A stretch of 64,000 nucleotides of DNA. Origin: Verrucomicrobiales bacterium (GTDB taxonomy: Bacteria > Verrucomicrobiota > Verrucomicrobiia > Verrucomicrobiales > DEV007). Below, in pieces: positions 34,926 through 44,598 of the stretch. Where the stretch lies: contig JARGPH010000007.1 of NCBI GenBank assembly GCA_029213065.1, forward strand, positions 71,355 to 135,354, given 5' to 3'. Within the stretch, counting starts at the first letter, position 1; every line of letters starts with the position of its first letter. Below the pieces are notes generated by a model. That model saw nothing but the letters and a program-made list of their open reading frames with translations. It was not told where the DNA came from and did not search any database. The position numbers and the translations under genes were made by a program.

Positions 34926-35999
34926 TCAGCTTGCTGCAGTTGCTTTGAAAAAATCGCAGAGCGCCTTTGCTTCGCGTTCGATCGTGTAATGCTGCTCGAT
35001 CTTGAGTCGACCTTTCCGCCCCATCGTTTCGAGCTCGTCGGGTGATTCCAGCATATCCCCGAGAGCCTTTTGCGTCGCGTCGAGGTCGTCGCAGGGAACA
35101 ATCCGGCCGTCAATGCCGTCATCGACGATGTCTTTCCAGGCACCCGCTTCCGAGGCGAGCACGGCGGTTCCGCTCGCCATCGCTTCGGGAACGGTGAGCC
35201 CGAAGCCTTCGTTTCGGCTCAGAGCCGCGACAATCGTCATGGAGCGGAAGAGAAGCGGGATTTCTTCAAAGGGGCGCTTCCCGAGAAAGGCGAATCGATC
35301 TTCAAGCCCCGCCGCTTTGGTTTCTGAAATGAGCTTTTCCTGAAAGAGTTTCTGATCGGGCGTGGTTTCCCCGCAGATCACGACGGTGTAGTCCGGGTGA
35401 GCATTCAGAAGCGGGAGCGCTGCGCGAACGAGGAGGTCGACGCCCTTCTGTTCGCGGACGCGACCAAAGATGCCGATGCCTTTTTTTCCGGGAAGTCCCA
35501 ACTGGTTCCAGTCGGCTTCTCGGTCTTCCGAGGGAAAGTATGTCGCGAGGTCGATGCCGTGAGGGACCAGCAATGCCGGCGGTGTGCGGAGGTATGACGC
35601 CGCCGCGGTGCAGGTGCTGATGACCTCATCCATTTGCCCCATAAGCCACCTCGTGAAACCGGAGTGATAACGCTGCGCCGTTGAGGTGAAGACGATTTTG
35701 ATCTTTGCTCCGAAAATGCGCTTGAGGAGCAGGGCCTGAATCATCTCGTTGTTGCGGCGGGCGTGGAAAATCCGGGGACGACCGTCCGGGAGCGGATCGC
35801 GGCAAAGGCGGATCAATCCCCGAAACGTCACTACGGGTACGCCTTCGGGGAGGTGGTGTTCTCCGAGCACCGCCAGTTTCATGAATTGCTGCTGGTGTTG
35901 CAGCACCTGGAGCATGGTCGAGGTCACCCCGGAGAAACGCCGGTTCGAATTGCCGAGAATCAGCTCCACGTCTTCGAGTCTCTTTGCCGGATCGCTCAT
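34926..35999 (-). CDS. Glycosyltransferase family 4-like protein
   Basis: The 357-residue GT-B protein has a C-terminal nucleotide-sugar domain: GIFGRVREQKGVDLLVRA, TVVICGE, SRNEGFGLTVPEAMASG, whose Glu pair (EGFGLTxxEA) is the GT4 E-x7-E donor-binding motif, and VPCDDLDATQKAL. The N-terminal acceptor domain (HARRNNEMIQALLLKRIF) is typical of polysaccharide transferases. It overlaps the upstream glycosyltransferase by 4 bp (ATGA), so they are coupled. Likely cytosolic or membrane-associated sugar transfer to a lipid-linked glycan, but donor and acceptor are unknown. Confidence 0.92.
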   Translation of the reverse strand: MSDPAKRLEDVELILGNSNRRFSGVTSTMLQVLQHQQQFMKLAVLGEHHLPEGVPVVTFRGLIRLCRDPLPDGRPRIFHARRNNEMIQALLLKRIFGAKIKIVFTSTAQRYHSGFTRWLMGQMDEVISTCTAAASYLRTPPALLVPHGIDLATYFPSEDREADWNQLGLPGKKGIGIFGRVREQKGVDLLVRAALPLLNAHPDYTVVICGETTPDQKLFQEKLISETKAAGLEDRFAFLGKRPFEEIPLLFRSMTIVAALSRNEGFGLTVPEAMASGTAVLASEAGAWKDIVDDGIDGRIVPCDDLDATQKALGDMLESPDELETMGRKGRLKIEQHYTIEREAKALCDFFKATAAS

Positions 36000-36949
36000 G
36001 GGTGCAGGATTCCTTTCACGGTCCGGGCGAGTGTTTCACGAAATTGCTGATCATTGGAGGCGAACCACTCCTTCGCAGCGTCGCCTGTTTTCTTCAACGA
36101 TTCGGGCGGGCTTTTGAAAAGGGCCTCAAGCTTCGATTCGAGCGCGTCGGGATCGACGAAGAAGTTCGTCCCGAGGTGTCGCGGTTCGCTTTTGTGAAAG
36201 GGCACTGTGACGCCTCTCTTTTCGGTGATGAGCTCGTTCATGGGAGGCCCGTCCGTGGTTACGACGACGGCTCCGCAGCTCATCGCTTCGACGATGTAGT
36301 GGCCCCATCCCTCGGAAAGCGACGGGCAGAGGTGAATCGGATTCGCATTGAGATGACGCCGGATTTCCTCATCGCTCAGGTAATCGGTGAGCAGCGTGAC
36401 ATTGTCAGGCACTGATTCGGGTGCGTTCTCCCTGCACTGGATCAGCGTCAGTTGCGGCCATTCCGGGTGTTTTTTCCAGAGCGCGAGAACTGTTTCCGTT
36501 CCCTTCAGGGTGCTTCGTCCCGCCAGATGAAGACAGGAGTGGGACTCGTTTTTTGAAACGGCCGGGTCGAAAAGGTCGGGCGAGGAGAATCGGACGAGAT
36601 GCGTCTCAGGCACGTGTCTTGAGAAAATCTCATCTCCGTGGGCGGTTTTCGCGAGGACGTGATCCATCCGTCTAAGAAGAGGGAGGTGGCGTTTCGGAAA
36701 GCGTTCCTGATTGGGGATCACGATATTGACGGGGGCACTTCCGAACCAGCGGGGAAAGATTCGTTCAACGAAGAGGTTGGCGTCAAATTCTGCCTTCCGG
36801 GGAAAGAGGTGGCGGAAAGGGGAGATGCCCCGGCAGTGGCTGATCGTGACTTCAAATCCGGCCGCGCTGAGCACGTCGTGCAGGAGATCGACATCGCGAT
36901 CGAGGCCGACGCCGTTTCGTCGCGCAATGATGTTAATTTTTCCAGACAC
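35996..36949 (-). CDS. Glycosyltransferase family 4-like protein
   Basis: The 317-residue protein has the GT4 signature LCPSLSEGWGHYIVEAMSCG, with the donor-binding E-x7-E, after LHLAGRSTLKGTETVLAL. The N-terminal domain is shorter than in its neighbour, giving a compact GT-B protein. The start is GTG at 36949, 20 bp after the dynamin-like gene; the stop overlaps the next glycosyltransferase start. It is the middle gene of a three-gene unit. The sugar and acceptor are unknown. Confidence 0.9.
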   Translation of the reverse strand: MSGKINIIARRNGVGLDRDVDLLHDVLSAAGFEVTISHCRGISPFRHLFPRKAEFDANLFVERIFPRWFGSAPVNIVIPNQERFPKRHLPLLRRMDHVLAKTAHGDEIFSRHVPETHLVRFSSPDLFDPAVSKNESHSCLHLAGRSTLKGTETVLALWKKHPEWPQLTLIQCRENAPESVPDNVTLLTDYLSDEEIRRHLNANPIHLCPSLSEGWGHYIVEAMSCGAVVVTTDGPPMNELITEKRGVTVPFHKSEPRHLGTNFFVDPDALESKLEALFKSPPESLKKTGDAAKEWFASNDQQFRETLARTVKGILHP

Positions 36950-36969
36950 CGTTTCTCAGCCGGGTTCGG

Positions 36970-38730
36970 CTACTTACGAGAATTAAGCGCTTTCTCCACC
37001 GGTGCAAGAATATGCTCCAGTTCCGCGAGAGTTTTTTCCGCTACGGTGATCACTTTGAGCTGAGGCTCATATTTTTCGCGGTGCTCGCGACAGACATTTC
37101 GAAGCGGCTCAAAAAGGGCTACAAAGTCGTGGTAGAAAGCAGCGGTTCCTTCGGAAAAGGCGGCTCGCTGGGCTTCGGCGACTTTTTTGCGATGGGTTTC
37201 AATTGTCGTCGTGTAAAACTCGCGCGTCGTCTTGACCGAGCGGGCTCCGACAACCGCACCGAGCGCCAGACAGAGCGCGGCGACACCGAAGCTGACCGCA
37301 TTCCACGGTGCGAGATCCAGCATCATGAGAATGACTCCCCCGAGTGAGGCGATAATCGCAGAGAAAATGAATCCCCAGATCAATTTGCTTCGGCGTGAAA
37401 AAAGGAGGCCGAGTTGATCTTTGAGTTGTAGATCACGAAGTGCTTTCGAGGTAGCTGCTTCGACTTTCTCTTCGAGCTTGCTCCTCGATTCCGTCCAATC
37501 GGGGCTTCCTTCCTCTCCCACGCTCAGTTCGAGGTTGAAGGCTGCCTGCATCTCGTCGCCGACGCGTTCCCAGAAGTGCTGCACGTCCTCTTCCACTGCG
37601 CCTGCGCCCGATCCGATGCTGCGGCGGACCGCTTTCATCGTCGTCGCGAAAATCAATCCTTCGATCTCCTCGGAGCGCTGTCGCTGCGGGATCAGCGCGG
37701 ACATCACGCTGAACTCGGATTCGAGAAGGGGCTCTGCCTGCAGTCCGGCTGCCATGAAGCTCTGGTCGAACGCTTCGAAAAGGGGTTCACACTTTTTCAG
37801 GGTTCGCATCTGCTGCGCGGCGCTCGCCGGCTCAAGTTCGCTCAGCAGTTCGCTGTCGGCCCGGATGATCTCCGAGGCAGCGCCGAGCTTTTCCTTAATG
37901 TCATTGAGGACATAGCAGGAGGCTCTCCACGCGTGGATCAGTTTGATGAGTCGGGGTTCCGAAGATTCGACGACGCCTGAAATGTAGCGTTCGAGGCCGC
38001 CGATCTGGCTCGTCTCCGAGAGCTCCTCGTTCTTCAGTCCTGAGGTTTTCGCAAGGAAGGCCTGCTTCGCGGAAATCGCAAAGGTCGGGAAATGCTGCCC
38101 GAAGCGGTGATGGGCTGTCGTTTGGAGGTGCTCCAAAATGGCGGAAACTTCCTCCTCGGTTCGCAGGTCGCACTGCTGGAGAACAAAAACGATCTTCTTT
38201 TTCCACTGGTGATGGATTCGGTCGAGGAAATCCCAGGTTGTCGCTCCCCACGGATTCGTTACCGAAAAGACAAAGAGCACGAGATCCGCCATCGGCAGGA
38301 ACTGTTCGGTGATCTGCTGGTGCTTCGACTCAATCGAGTTCGTTCCCGGGGTATCGACGATGTTGAAATCTTTGAGGAACGCGTTCGGTCGGAAAACCTC
38401 GATGATCTCGTCGGAAAAATCGAACTCGTGCGACTCGGCCCCGTGTTTGAAAAACGCGATCCGCTCCGTCGTGGGAATAACGTCGGACTTGCAAAAGTCC
38501 TCTCCGAAAAGTGCGTTCAGCAAAGTTGACTTCCCTGCGTTGACTTCACCGGCGACGACAAAGAGAAACGGATCCTCCAGGTTCGCCATGAGGTTTTGAA
38601 GAAGTGACAGCCTCGCCGGATCGACGCCGCAATCGCTCCCGAGCTCGTTCAAAAGTGAGATTGTCTCACTGAGCTTTTCGCGTGTTTGGAAATAATTTTT
38701 TCCGGGCAGTTCTGTGGGGCTGTTGGGCAA
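36970..38730 (-). CDS. Bacterial dynamin-like GTPase with C-terminal membrane segments
   Basis: The 586-residue GTPase has a dynamin-type P-loop GEVNAGKST at residues 61-69, switch I around PTTER (86-90), DTPG at 126-129 and QQCD at about 185-188 in the place of N/TKxD. That last motif is degenerate, so nucleotide specificity is uncertain. A helical middle and stalk-like region follow. Two membrane segments at about 451-471 and 477-496 precede a C-terminal helical tail. Bacterial dynamin-like proteins remodel or tether membranes. It heads a probable operon with two glycosyltransferase genes, and a repeat-containing promoter region lies upstream (38731-38838). A membrane role in glycan or envelope assembly is inferred. 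Confidence 0.88.
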   Translation of the reverse strand: MPNSPTELPGKNYFQTREKLSETISLLNELGSDCGVDPARLSLLQNLMANLEDPFLFVVAGEVNAGKSTLLNALFGEDFCKSDVIPTTERIAFFKHGAESHEFDFSDEIIEVFRPNAFLKDFNIVDTPGTNSIESKHQQITEQFLPMADLVLFVFSVTNPWGATTWDFLDRIHHQWKKKIVFVLQQCDLRTEEEVSAILEHLQTTAHHRFGQHFPTFAISAKQAFLAKTSGLKNEELSETSQIGGLERYISGVVESSEPRLIKLIHAWRASCYVLNDIKEKLGAASEIIRADSELLSELEPASAAQQMRTLKKCEPLFEAFDQSFMAAGLQAEPLLESEFSVMSALIPQRQRSEEIEGLIFATTMKAVRRSIGSGAGAVEEDVQHFWERVGDEMQAAFNLELSVGEEGSPDWTESRSKLEEKVEAATSKALRDLQLKDQLGLLFSRRSKLIWGFIFSAIIASLGGVILMMLDLAPWNAVSFGVAALCLALGAVVGARSVKTTREFYTTTIETHRKKVAEAQRAAFSEGTAAFYHDFVALFEPLRNVCREHREKYEPQLKVITVAEKTLAELEHILAPVEKALNSRK

Positions 38731-38789
38731 AGCGGGCGTCGAGCAGGAGTGGATAGAATTTAGCTATAAACTCTATAGATAGTGAAGCG

Positions 38790-38820
38790 AATTATTTCAC
38801 TTTGCCAAACTAATTATTTC
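38790..38820. promoter_or_regulatory. Two direct 9-bp half-sites two helical turns apart upstream of the dynamin-like gene
   Basis: aattatttc occurs at 38790-38798 and 38812-38820, with a 22-bp repeat distance, close to two helical turns. It lies in the 108-bp space before the minus-strand dynamin-like gene, beside ctata-aactc-tatag (a palindrome). This may be an operator. Confidence 0.3.
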
Positions 38821-38838
38821 GCGGATATGAGCGTCGCT

Positions 38839-39441
38839 TTAATCGGGCCGTTTCATCTCAAAACGGTCCGCAGTCCGGCAGTAACCTGAGGGAACCTCCA
38901 TCCGGCCGATCGGGGCAAAGGCCTCCGGATTCACGAGAAGTGTCTCAGGATCAAGGACGCCGTCCTCTGTGAAGACACGATCAATCAATCCGATCACGAG
39001 TCGATTTTGGCCGATCTCAAGGGTCGACCACTCGCGACACTCCAGCGCAACGGGTGCAGAGGCGATGCGGGGAACCTTGATCGAAACGCCCGGTTCGGTT
39101 TTTAATTCTGCCAATTCCACTTCACTCACCCCTGCGGCGACTTCACTTGAAGTGAGGTTCATCTGCTCCGCGCAGGCTTCGTCGACGAGATTGACGACGA
39201 ACTCGCCGGTTCGCCGGATGTTCCGCGCGGTGTCCTTGGGGATGCCCGGTTCTTTGTCTCCGGGCGCAAACCCGAGGATGGGTGGTCTCGTTCCGAAGAC
39301 GTTGAAAAAGCTGAAGGGTGCGGCGTTAACTGAACCGTCCTCGTTCAGGGTCGTGACCCAGGCGATGGGTCGGGGTGTGACAAGCCCCGCGAGAAGTTTG
39401 TAGGCGTAACGTGAGTGCTCGCCGGTGAGGTCGAATTCCAT
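38839..39441 (-). CDS. Flavin reductase-like/flavoprotein oxygenase (split-barrel FMN-binding)
   Basis: The 200-residue protein from the ATG at 39441 has the flavin reductase-like split barrel: RPIAWVTTLNEDGSVNAAPFSFFNVF with PF/SFF, GFAPGDKEPGIPKDTARNI, GEFVVNLVDE and SAPVALECREW. Such proteins bind FMN and use NAD(P)H, or serve as oxygenase partners. The frame extends further upstream without family resemblance, so I use 39441. It is downstream of a small secreted-protein gene by 40 bp on the same strand. Confidence 0.9.
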   Translation of the reverse strand: MEFDLTGEHSRYAYKLLAGLVTPRPIAWVTTLNEDGSVNAAPFSFFNVFGTRPPILGFAPGDKEPGIPKDTARNIRRTGEFVVNLVDEACAEQMNLTSSEVAAGVSEVELAELKTEPGVSIKVPRIASAPVALECREWSTLEIGQNRLVIGLIDRVFTEDGVLDPETLLVNPEAFAPIGRMEVPSGYCRTADRFEMKRPD

Positions 39442-39481
39442 CGACGTGTTTTTCGAAGCGGTGAATTCGCTCCGGTTCAAC

Positions 39482-39859
39482 TCACTTGGAGACGAGTGCG
39501 GGAGTGACAAGCGTTGCTTCTTTGCGGTAGGTCCGCTGGAATTTTTTACCCCAGGCTCCATTCGCGTAGACGGGTCGGTAGGTGATCACGACCGCTTCGT
39601 AGGTCTCGTAGTTGCCGCAGTCATCGCGCTCTGTGATCGTGACATCCTCGCGGCACCATTCGATGTTTCCGAGCTCTCCCGGAGCAGGATTGCAGATTTT
39701 GTGACGGAGAGAGAAGTTAGGGAAAACCTTGCAGAAACTCATGTCCTTACGCGGGTAATGACATTTCAGTTCCGGTTTAATTTTGGCATATTGCTCAGCC
39801 AAAGCCGATGAGCCAAAAAAGAAAGTCAGAGCCAAAAAAGCAAAAGTAAAGCGTCTCAT
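39482..39859 (-). CDS. Small secreted cysteine-containing protein of unknown function
   Basis: The 125-residue protein from the ATG at 39859 has a signal peptide (MRRFTFAFLALTFFFGSSALA) and a mature part with five cysteines (KCHYPRKDMSFC, KICNPAP, EWCREDV, DDCGNYE), so disulfides are likely in the periplasm. It is otherwise unrecognised. It sits on the minus strand 188 bp from the divergent carB start and may precede the flavin reductase in one transcript. Confidence 0.7.
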   Translation of the reverse strand: MRRFTFAFLALTFFFGSSALAEQYAKIKPELKCHYPRKDMSFCKVFPNFSLRHKICNPAPGELGNIEWCREDVTITERDDCGNYETYEAVVITYRPVYANGAWGKKFQRTYRKEATLVTPALVSK

Positions 39860-40047
39860 ATCCTGTCGTGTGGTTGCTGCATCATTGAAGGATTTGGAGG
39901 CGAATTCAAGCGGAAACTTAGGTAAGTCAGACCGTGGCGGGCTTCCCAAACGACAAAAGAATCGTCGATCAATGAGGAAAAATCGCTATCCATCGTTGCA
40001 ACCTCGCCCGGGCCATGCAAACGGTGAGAAATTTTACACTCAGGAAT

Positions 40048-43000
40048 ATGCCGCGTGACACTTCGATTCACAAAATTCTTCTGATCGGTTCGGGCCCCAT
40101 TGTTATTGGGCAGGGATGCGAATTTGATTACTCCGGGGTTCAGGCCTGTAAAGCTCTTCAGGAAGAAGGCTATACGGTCGTTCTCTTAAATTCCAATACG
40201 GCCACGATCATGACAGATCCGGAATTCGCCTCGAAAAACTACGTAGAGCCGATCACCGCGGAGGTCGTGGAAAAGATCATTGAGAAAGAGAAGCCCGATG
40301 CGCTCCTTCCCACTCTTGGCGGTCAGACCGCTCTCAATACAGCGATGGATCTGGTTCGATCCGGTTACCTCGAAAAATCCGGCGTAAAGCTGATCGGGGC
40401 AAACGCGGACGCGATTGAAAAAGGCGAAGACAGGCAGCTCTTCAAAGATGCCATGATGAAGATCGGGCTCGACATGCCGCGTTCCGGCGTTGGCAGCACC
40501 ATGAGCGAGTGTTTTGATATTGCGGCTGAGATCGGAACCTACCCGCTCATTATCCGTCCCGCTTACACCCTCGGTGGGACTGGTGGAGGAATCGCCTATA
40601 ACCGCGAAGAACTCGAAACGATCTGCCGACGCGGCATCGATCTCTCTCCCGTGGATGAAGTCCAGATCGACGAATCCCTCCTCGGCTGGAAAGAATACGA
40701 GATGGAAGTCATGCGTGACCACGCCGACAACTGCGTCGTGATTTGTTCGATTGAGAACTTCGATCCCATGGGCGTGCACACCGGTGATTCGATCACAGTG
40801 GCTCCCGCCCAGACTCTGACCGATCGCGAGTATCAGCTCATGCGTGATGCCTCATTCGCCGTCATCCGTGAAATCGGCGTCGAAACAGGAGGATCCAATA
40901 TCCAGTTTTCGATCAATCCCGAGAACGGTCGTATGATCGTCATCGAGATGAATCCGCGGGTTTCCCGCTCCTCGGCACTCGCCTCGAAAGCGACCGGATT
41001 CCCCATCGCGAAAATCGCAGCCAAGCTCGCCGTCGGTTACACCCTCGACGAGATCCCGAACGACATCACTCGCGAGACTCCCGCGAGCTTTGAGCCGACG
41101 ATCGATTACTGTGTTGTGAAACTTCCCCGTTTCACCTTCGAGAAATTTGCCGATGCGGACCCCACTCTCACCACTCAGATGAAGAGTGTCGGTGAAGCCA
41201 TGGCAATTGGCCGGACCTTTAAAGAGTCACTCCAGAAAGCACTGCGCTCTCTCGAGGTTGGTCGCTTCGGCCTCGGTGCCGATGGCAAAGACGGCAATCC
41301 TGACATCAGCTACATTCGCGAGCGCCTCGCGACACCGAATGCCGAGCGGATTTTCTTCGTGCGCCTCGCCTTCGAAGCCGGTCTCACCCTCGAGGAAATT
41401 TTTGACCTCTCCGCAATCGATCCCTGGTTCCTTCGCAACATCGAAGACCTCCTCGAAGCCGAGAAAGGATTGGGCACCGATCTCGAAGGACTCGACTTTC
41501 TCCGTGCAAAGCGACTCGGCTATTCCGATATGCAGCTCGCGCACATCACCGGGACAACGCATGACGAAGTGCGCGCGGCACGAAAAGCAGCCGGCGTCAT
41601 TCCGACTTACCGACTCGTCGACACCTGTGCCGCTGAGTTCGAGGCCTACACTCCTTACTACTATTCCACCTACGGAATCGAGAACGAGACTCGCAAGAGC
41701 GACAAGAAAAAGGTCATGATTCTCGGTGGCGGTCCCAACCGGATCGGACAGGGGATCGAATTTGATTACTGCTGTGTCCACGCCGCATTCGCACTGAAAG
41801 AGATCGGGTTTGAAACCATCATGGTGAACTCGAATCCCGAAACTGTTTCGACCGATTACGATACCAGTGACAAACTCTACTTCGAGCCGCTTACCCTTGA
41901 GGACGTTCTCAACATTTACGAGGAAGAGGAAGCCTGGGGCATCATCGTTCAGTTCGGTGGTCAAACCCCACTCAACCTCGCTGCGGATCTGGAAGAGCAC
42001 GGCTGCAACATCATCGGAACCTCTCCGAAAAACATCGAACTCGCCGAGGACCGGAAATTTTTCTCCGCCCTCCTCGACAAGCTCGGCCTCCAGCAGGCAC
42101 CTGCCGGAACCGCGGTTTCTCCTGAGGAAGCCGTCGTGATCGCGCAGCGGATCGGTTACCCCGTTCTCGTGCGTCCCTCTTTCGTTCTCGGCGGTCGCGC
42201 CATGATGATCGTCTACACTGACGAAGAACTGAGCCACTACATGCAGAACGCCGTCGACGTCAGTCCGGCCCGTCCTGTCCTCATCGACCGGTTCCTCGAA
42301 GACGCCACCGAAGTCGACGTCGACTGTATTTCCGATGGCGACACCACCGTGGTGGGATCGATCATGGAGCATATTGAGGAAGCAGGCATTCACAGCGGCG
42401 ACAGCGCCTGTGTGATTCCATCCTTCTCCCTCAGCGATCCGATGCGGGTGAAAATTTCCGACGCAGCCAAAGACCTTGCCAAAGAGCTCGGCGTGCGTGG
42501 CCTCATGAACATTCAGTTCGCGGTCAAAGACGAAGAACTCTACGTCATCGAAGTGAACCCTCGGGCCTCACGAACCGTCCCGTTTGTTTCCAAAGCAATC
42601 GGGGTTCCCCTCGCGAAGCTCGCCGCCAAAGTCATGGCCGGTGAGAAACTCGTCGACCTCGGTTTCACCGAACCCGTTTATCCGGAGCATTACTCGGTCA
42701 AAGAAGCCGTTTTTCCTTTTGCTAAATTCCCCGGCATCGACATCAGCCTCGGGCCTGAAATGAAATCGACCGGTGAGGTCATGGGAATCGATGCTGATCT
42801 CGGTAAAGCCTACGCCAAAGCGCAGATGGCCGCCTCTTCGGCGCTTCCGCTCAGTGGCAAAATGTTCATCAGCGTTAAAGATTCGCACAAAGAGGAAGCG
42901 ATTGAGTTGGCCCGCCAATTCAGCGAGCTCGGATTTACGATTTACTCGACTTCCGGAACGGCGAAGCGGATCAAAGAAGCCGGCGTTCCCGTGACCCGAC

Positions 43001-43254
43001 TCCACAAACTTGCCGAAGGTCGTCCCAACGTTCTCGACATGATCAAAAACGGCGAGATCGCCATGGTCATCAACACACCGGGCGGACGGATTCCCCGTCG
43101 TGATGAAGTGCGCATCCGAAGCGGAGCCCTCGCCAACCGTGTCCCCATCATCACAACGATGCGCGGGGCGCAGGCAAGCCTTCGTTCGATCAAGTCTCTC
43201 ATCGAAACACCCATGGGCGTTGAGCCTCTCCAATCTTACCACCCGCAGGATTAG
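40048..43254 (+). CDS. carB: Carbamoyl phosphate synthetase large subunit
   Basis: The 1068-residue protein makes carbamoyl phosphate for arginine and pyrimidine synthesis together with CarA (not in the window). Two homologous ATP-grasp halves are visible. The first opens with [22 protein letters not shown], with [11 protein letters not shown] and [14 protein letters not shown]. The second repeats the pattern: [31 protein letters not shown] and [15 protein letters not shown]-terminal MGS-like regulatory domain follows ([17 protein letters not shown]). The ATG at 40048 has AGGA upstream. The length is as expected (about 1070). It is transcribed alone from a 188-bp upstream region. Confidence 0.97.
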   Translation: MPRDTSIHKILLIGSGPIVIGQGCEFDYSGVQACKALQEEGYTVVLLNSNTATIMTDPEFASKNYVEPITAEVVEKIIEKEKPDALLPTLGGQTALNTAMDLVRSGYLEKSGVKLIGANADAIEKGEDRQLFKDAMMKIGLDMPRSGVGSTMSECFDIAAEIGTYPLIIRPAYTLGGTGGGIAYNREELETICRRGIDLSPVDEVQIDESLLGWKEYEMEVMRDHADNCVVICSIENFDPMGVHTGDSITVAPAQTLTDREYQLMRDASFAVIREIGVETGGSNIQFSINPENGRMIVIEMNPRVSRSSALASKATGFPIAKIAAKLAVGYTLDEIPNDITRETPASFEPTIDYCVVKLPRFTFEKFADADPTLTTQMKSVGEAMAIGRTFKESLQKALRSLEVGRFGLGADGKDGNPDISYIRERLATPNAERIFFVRLAFEAGLTLEEIFDLSAIDPWFLRNIEDLLEAEKGLGTDLEGLDFLRAKRLGYSDMQLAHITGTTHDEVRAARKAAGVIPTYRLVDTCAAEFEAYTPYYYSTYGIENETRKSDKKKVMILGGGPNRIGQGIEFDYCCVHAAFALKEIGFETIMVNSNPETVSTDYDTSDKLYFEPLTLEDVLNIYEEEEAWGIIVQFGGQTPLNLAADLEEHGCNIIGTSPKNIELAEDRKFFSALLDKLGLQQAPAGTAVSPEEAVVIAQRIGYPVLVRPSFVLGGRAMMIVYTDEELSHYMQNAVDVSPARPVLIDRFLEDATEVDVDCISDGDTTVVGSIMEHIEEAGIHSGDSACVIPSFSLSDPMRVKISDAAKDLAKELGVRGLMNIQFAVKDEELYVIEVNPRASRTVPFVSKAIGVPLAKLAAKVMAGEKLVDLGFTEPVYPEHYSVKEAVFPFAKFPGIDISLGPEMKSTGEVMGIDADLGKAYAKAQMAASSALPLSGKMFISVKDSHKEEAIELARQFSELGFTIYSTSGTAKRIKEAGVPVTRLHKLAEGRPNVLDMIKNGEIAMVINTPGGRIPRRDEVRIRSGALANRVPIITTMRGAQASLRSIKSLIETPMGVEPLQSYHPQD

Positions 43255-43273
43255 TGTGTTGGGCGTCTCCCGA

Positions 43274-43390
43274 ATCCTTTTTCTTTAACTTTATCCTTAT
43301 CCTTTTCTACCGCCCGGAAATCGACGGGTTCCGTGCTCCGCATGGGCTCTGCCTGAGATAAAGAAAAAGATAACGATAACGAAAAAGAAT
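43274..43390. repeat. Imperfect inverted repeat of TTATC-type hexamers around about 49 bp
   Basis: 43274-43307 and the reverse complement of 43357-43390 agree at about 26 of 34 positions. Both are built from degenerate (c/g)ttat/ctttat hexamers. No gene fits between the arms. It follows carB and precedes the degenerate HNH gene, in a 290-bp intergenic region. It may be a terminator, or a decayed or empty element of the kind flanking small genes elsewhere. No other structure is seen in 43255-43544. Confidence 0.5.
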
Positions 43391-43544
43391 CATAAACCCT
43401 CGCCTGAGAAATGTGGCGGCGAGCGCCCGGCGAGTGGTATCGGCTGTCGCGCGGGATGAGTCTTCCCCCTTCTCAAAAAAACTCTCAACAATCTTCTAGC
43501 ACTCCCGAAAAAACTGGATACAATAACTGTTCAAATTAGCAGTT

Positions 43545-43976
43545 ATGTTTTACGACAAAAGCGATTCAGAATTTCCGCAGTGGAGAGAGCAACTCGACGG
43601 GGAGGAATCGCGAGGCATCAGTTCCTCTTCCTCCACCGATTGCTGTGACAATGGCGGATCTGAGGGAAACTCGGGAAGCAAAGAATCCGTGAACCGCTCC
43701 GACGAGCCCCAAAGCATTCCTGCGAGGGCCGCCTACGACCTCGAAGTGATCGCAAGCGTCTGGGAATGCGCCGAAACCGTTCCCGGAACCGATCCCGTGA
43801 TTTGGCGGAAAGACGAATACGGCTCCTGGATTCATCGTGCTGACTACGGGCGTCGCACCTCTGAATTCGGCTGGGAGATTTTCGATCCAGGTGTCGGTCG
43901 ACACAGTCAGGGCGTCTACGCAATGCGTCCGATGCAGTGGCAAAGCTACATCAGCCAGTATTCGACTTTGCTGTAG
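43545..43976 (+). CDS. Degenerate HNH-nuclease-like protein lacking the catalytic core
   Basis: The 143-residue protein has a low-complexity N-terminus (Ser- and Cys-rich, about residues 20-55). The rest follows a recurrent HNH-type endonuclease sequence I know from many bacteria: VWECAETVPGTDP, then VIWRKDEYGSWIHRADYG, then GWEI, ending MRPMQWQSY. In that family GWEI is followed by DHI (the catalytic Asp-His) and LQPLQWQNN. Here FDPG replaces the DHI, and RPMQWQS keeps the last block. The middle is also shortened. So the fold may survive but nuclease activity should not. The carB gene and a repeat lie upstream; the promoter is unclear. Confidence 0.65.
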   Translation: MFYDKSDSEFPQWREQLDGEESRGISSSSSTDCCDNGGSEGNSGSKESVNRSDEPQSIPARAAYDLEVIASVWECAETVPGTDPVIWRKDEYGSWIHRADYGRRTSEFGWEIFDPGVGRHSQGVYAMRPMQWQSYISQYSTLL

Positions 43977-44155
43977 AGGTTTTCAGTGGTGAGTGGAGGC
44001 ATCGTCTCTGTAACTATTTCCTATGGCTTGAAGCGTTCGGGTGCAGGGGAATCCATTTAACAAGTTACGTGCCCAATTGAGCGGCACGCCTGGCGCTCCA
44101 CTGTGCCAAAGTTTACTTGCCCGACTTCGACCTCATGAGTTAGGCTCAAAACACC

Positions 44156-44548
<393 letters not shown>

Positions 44549-44598
44549 GTTAACAGGGACGAGTTAACAGGCGCAGATGTCCAGGGGCGCATTCGCCT

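Noticed and set aside
41227-42393. A 388-codon open frame on the minus strand opposite carB.
   Set aside because: It lies wholly inside carB, which is strongly conserved, and codes for no recognisable protein. Long antisense frames are common in GC-rich genes.
44549-44598. Two nearby copies of gttaacagg after the repeat-protein gene.
   Set aside because: The copies are short, direct and close together, with no hairpin and no match to the other palindromes.
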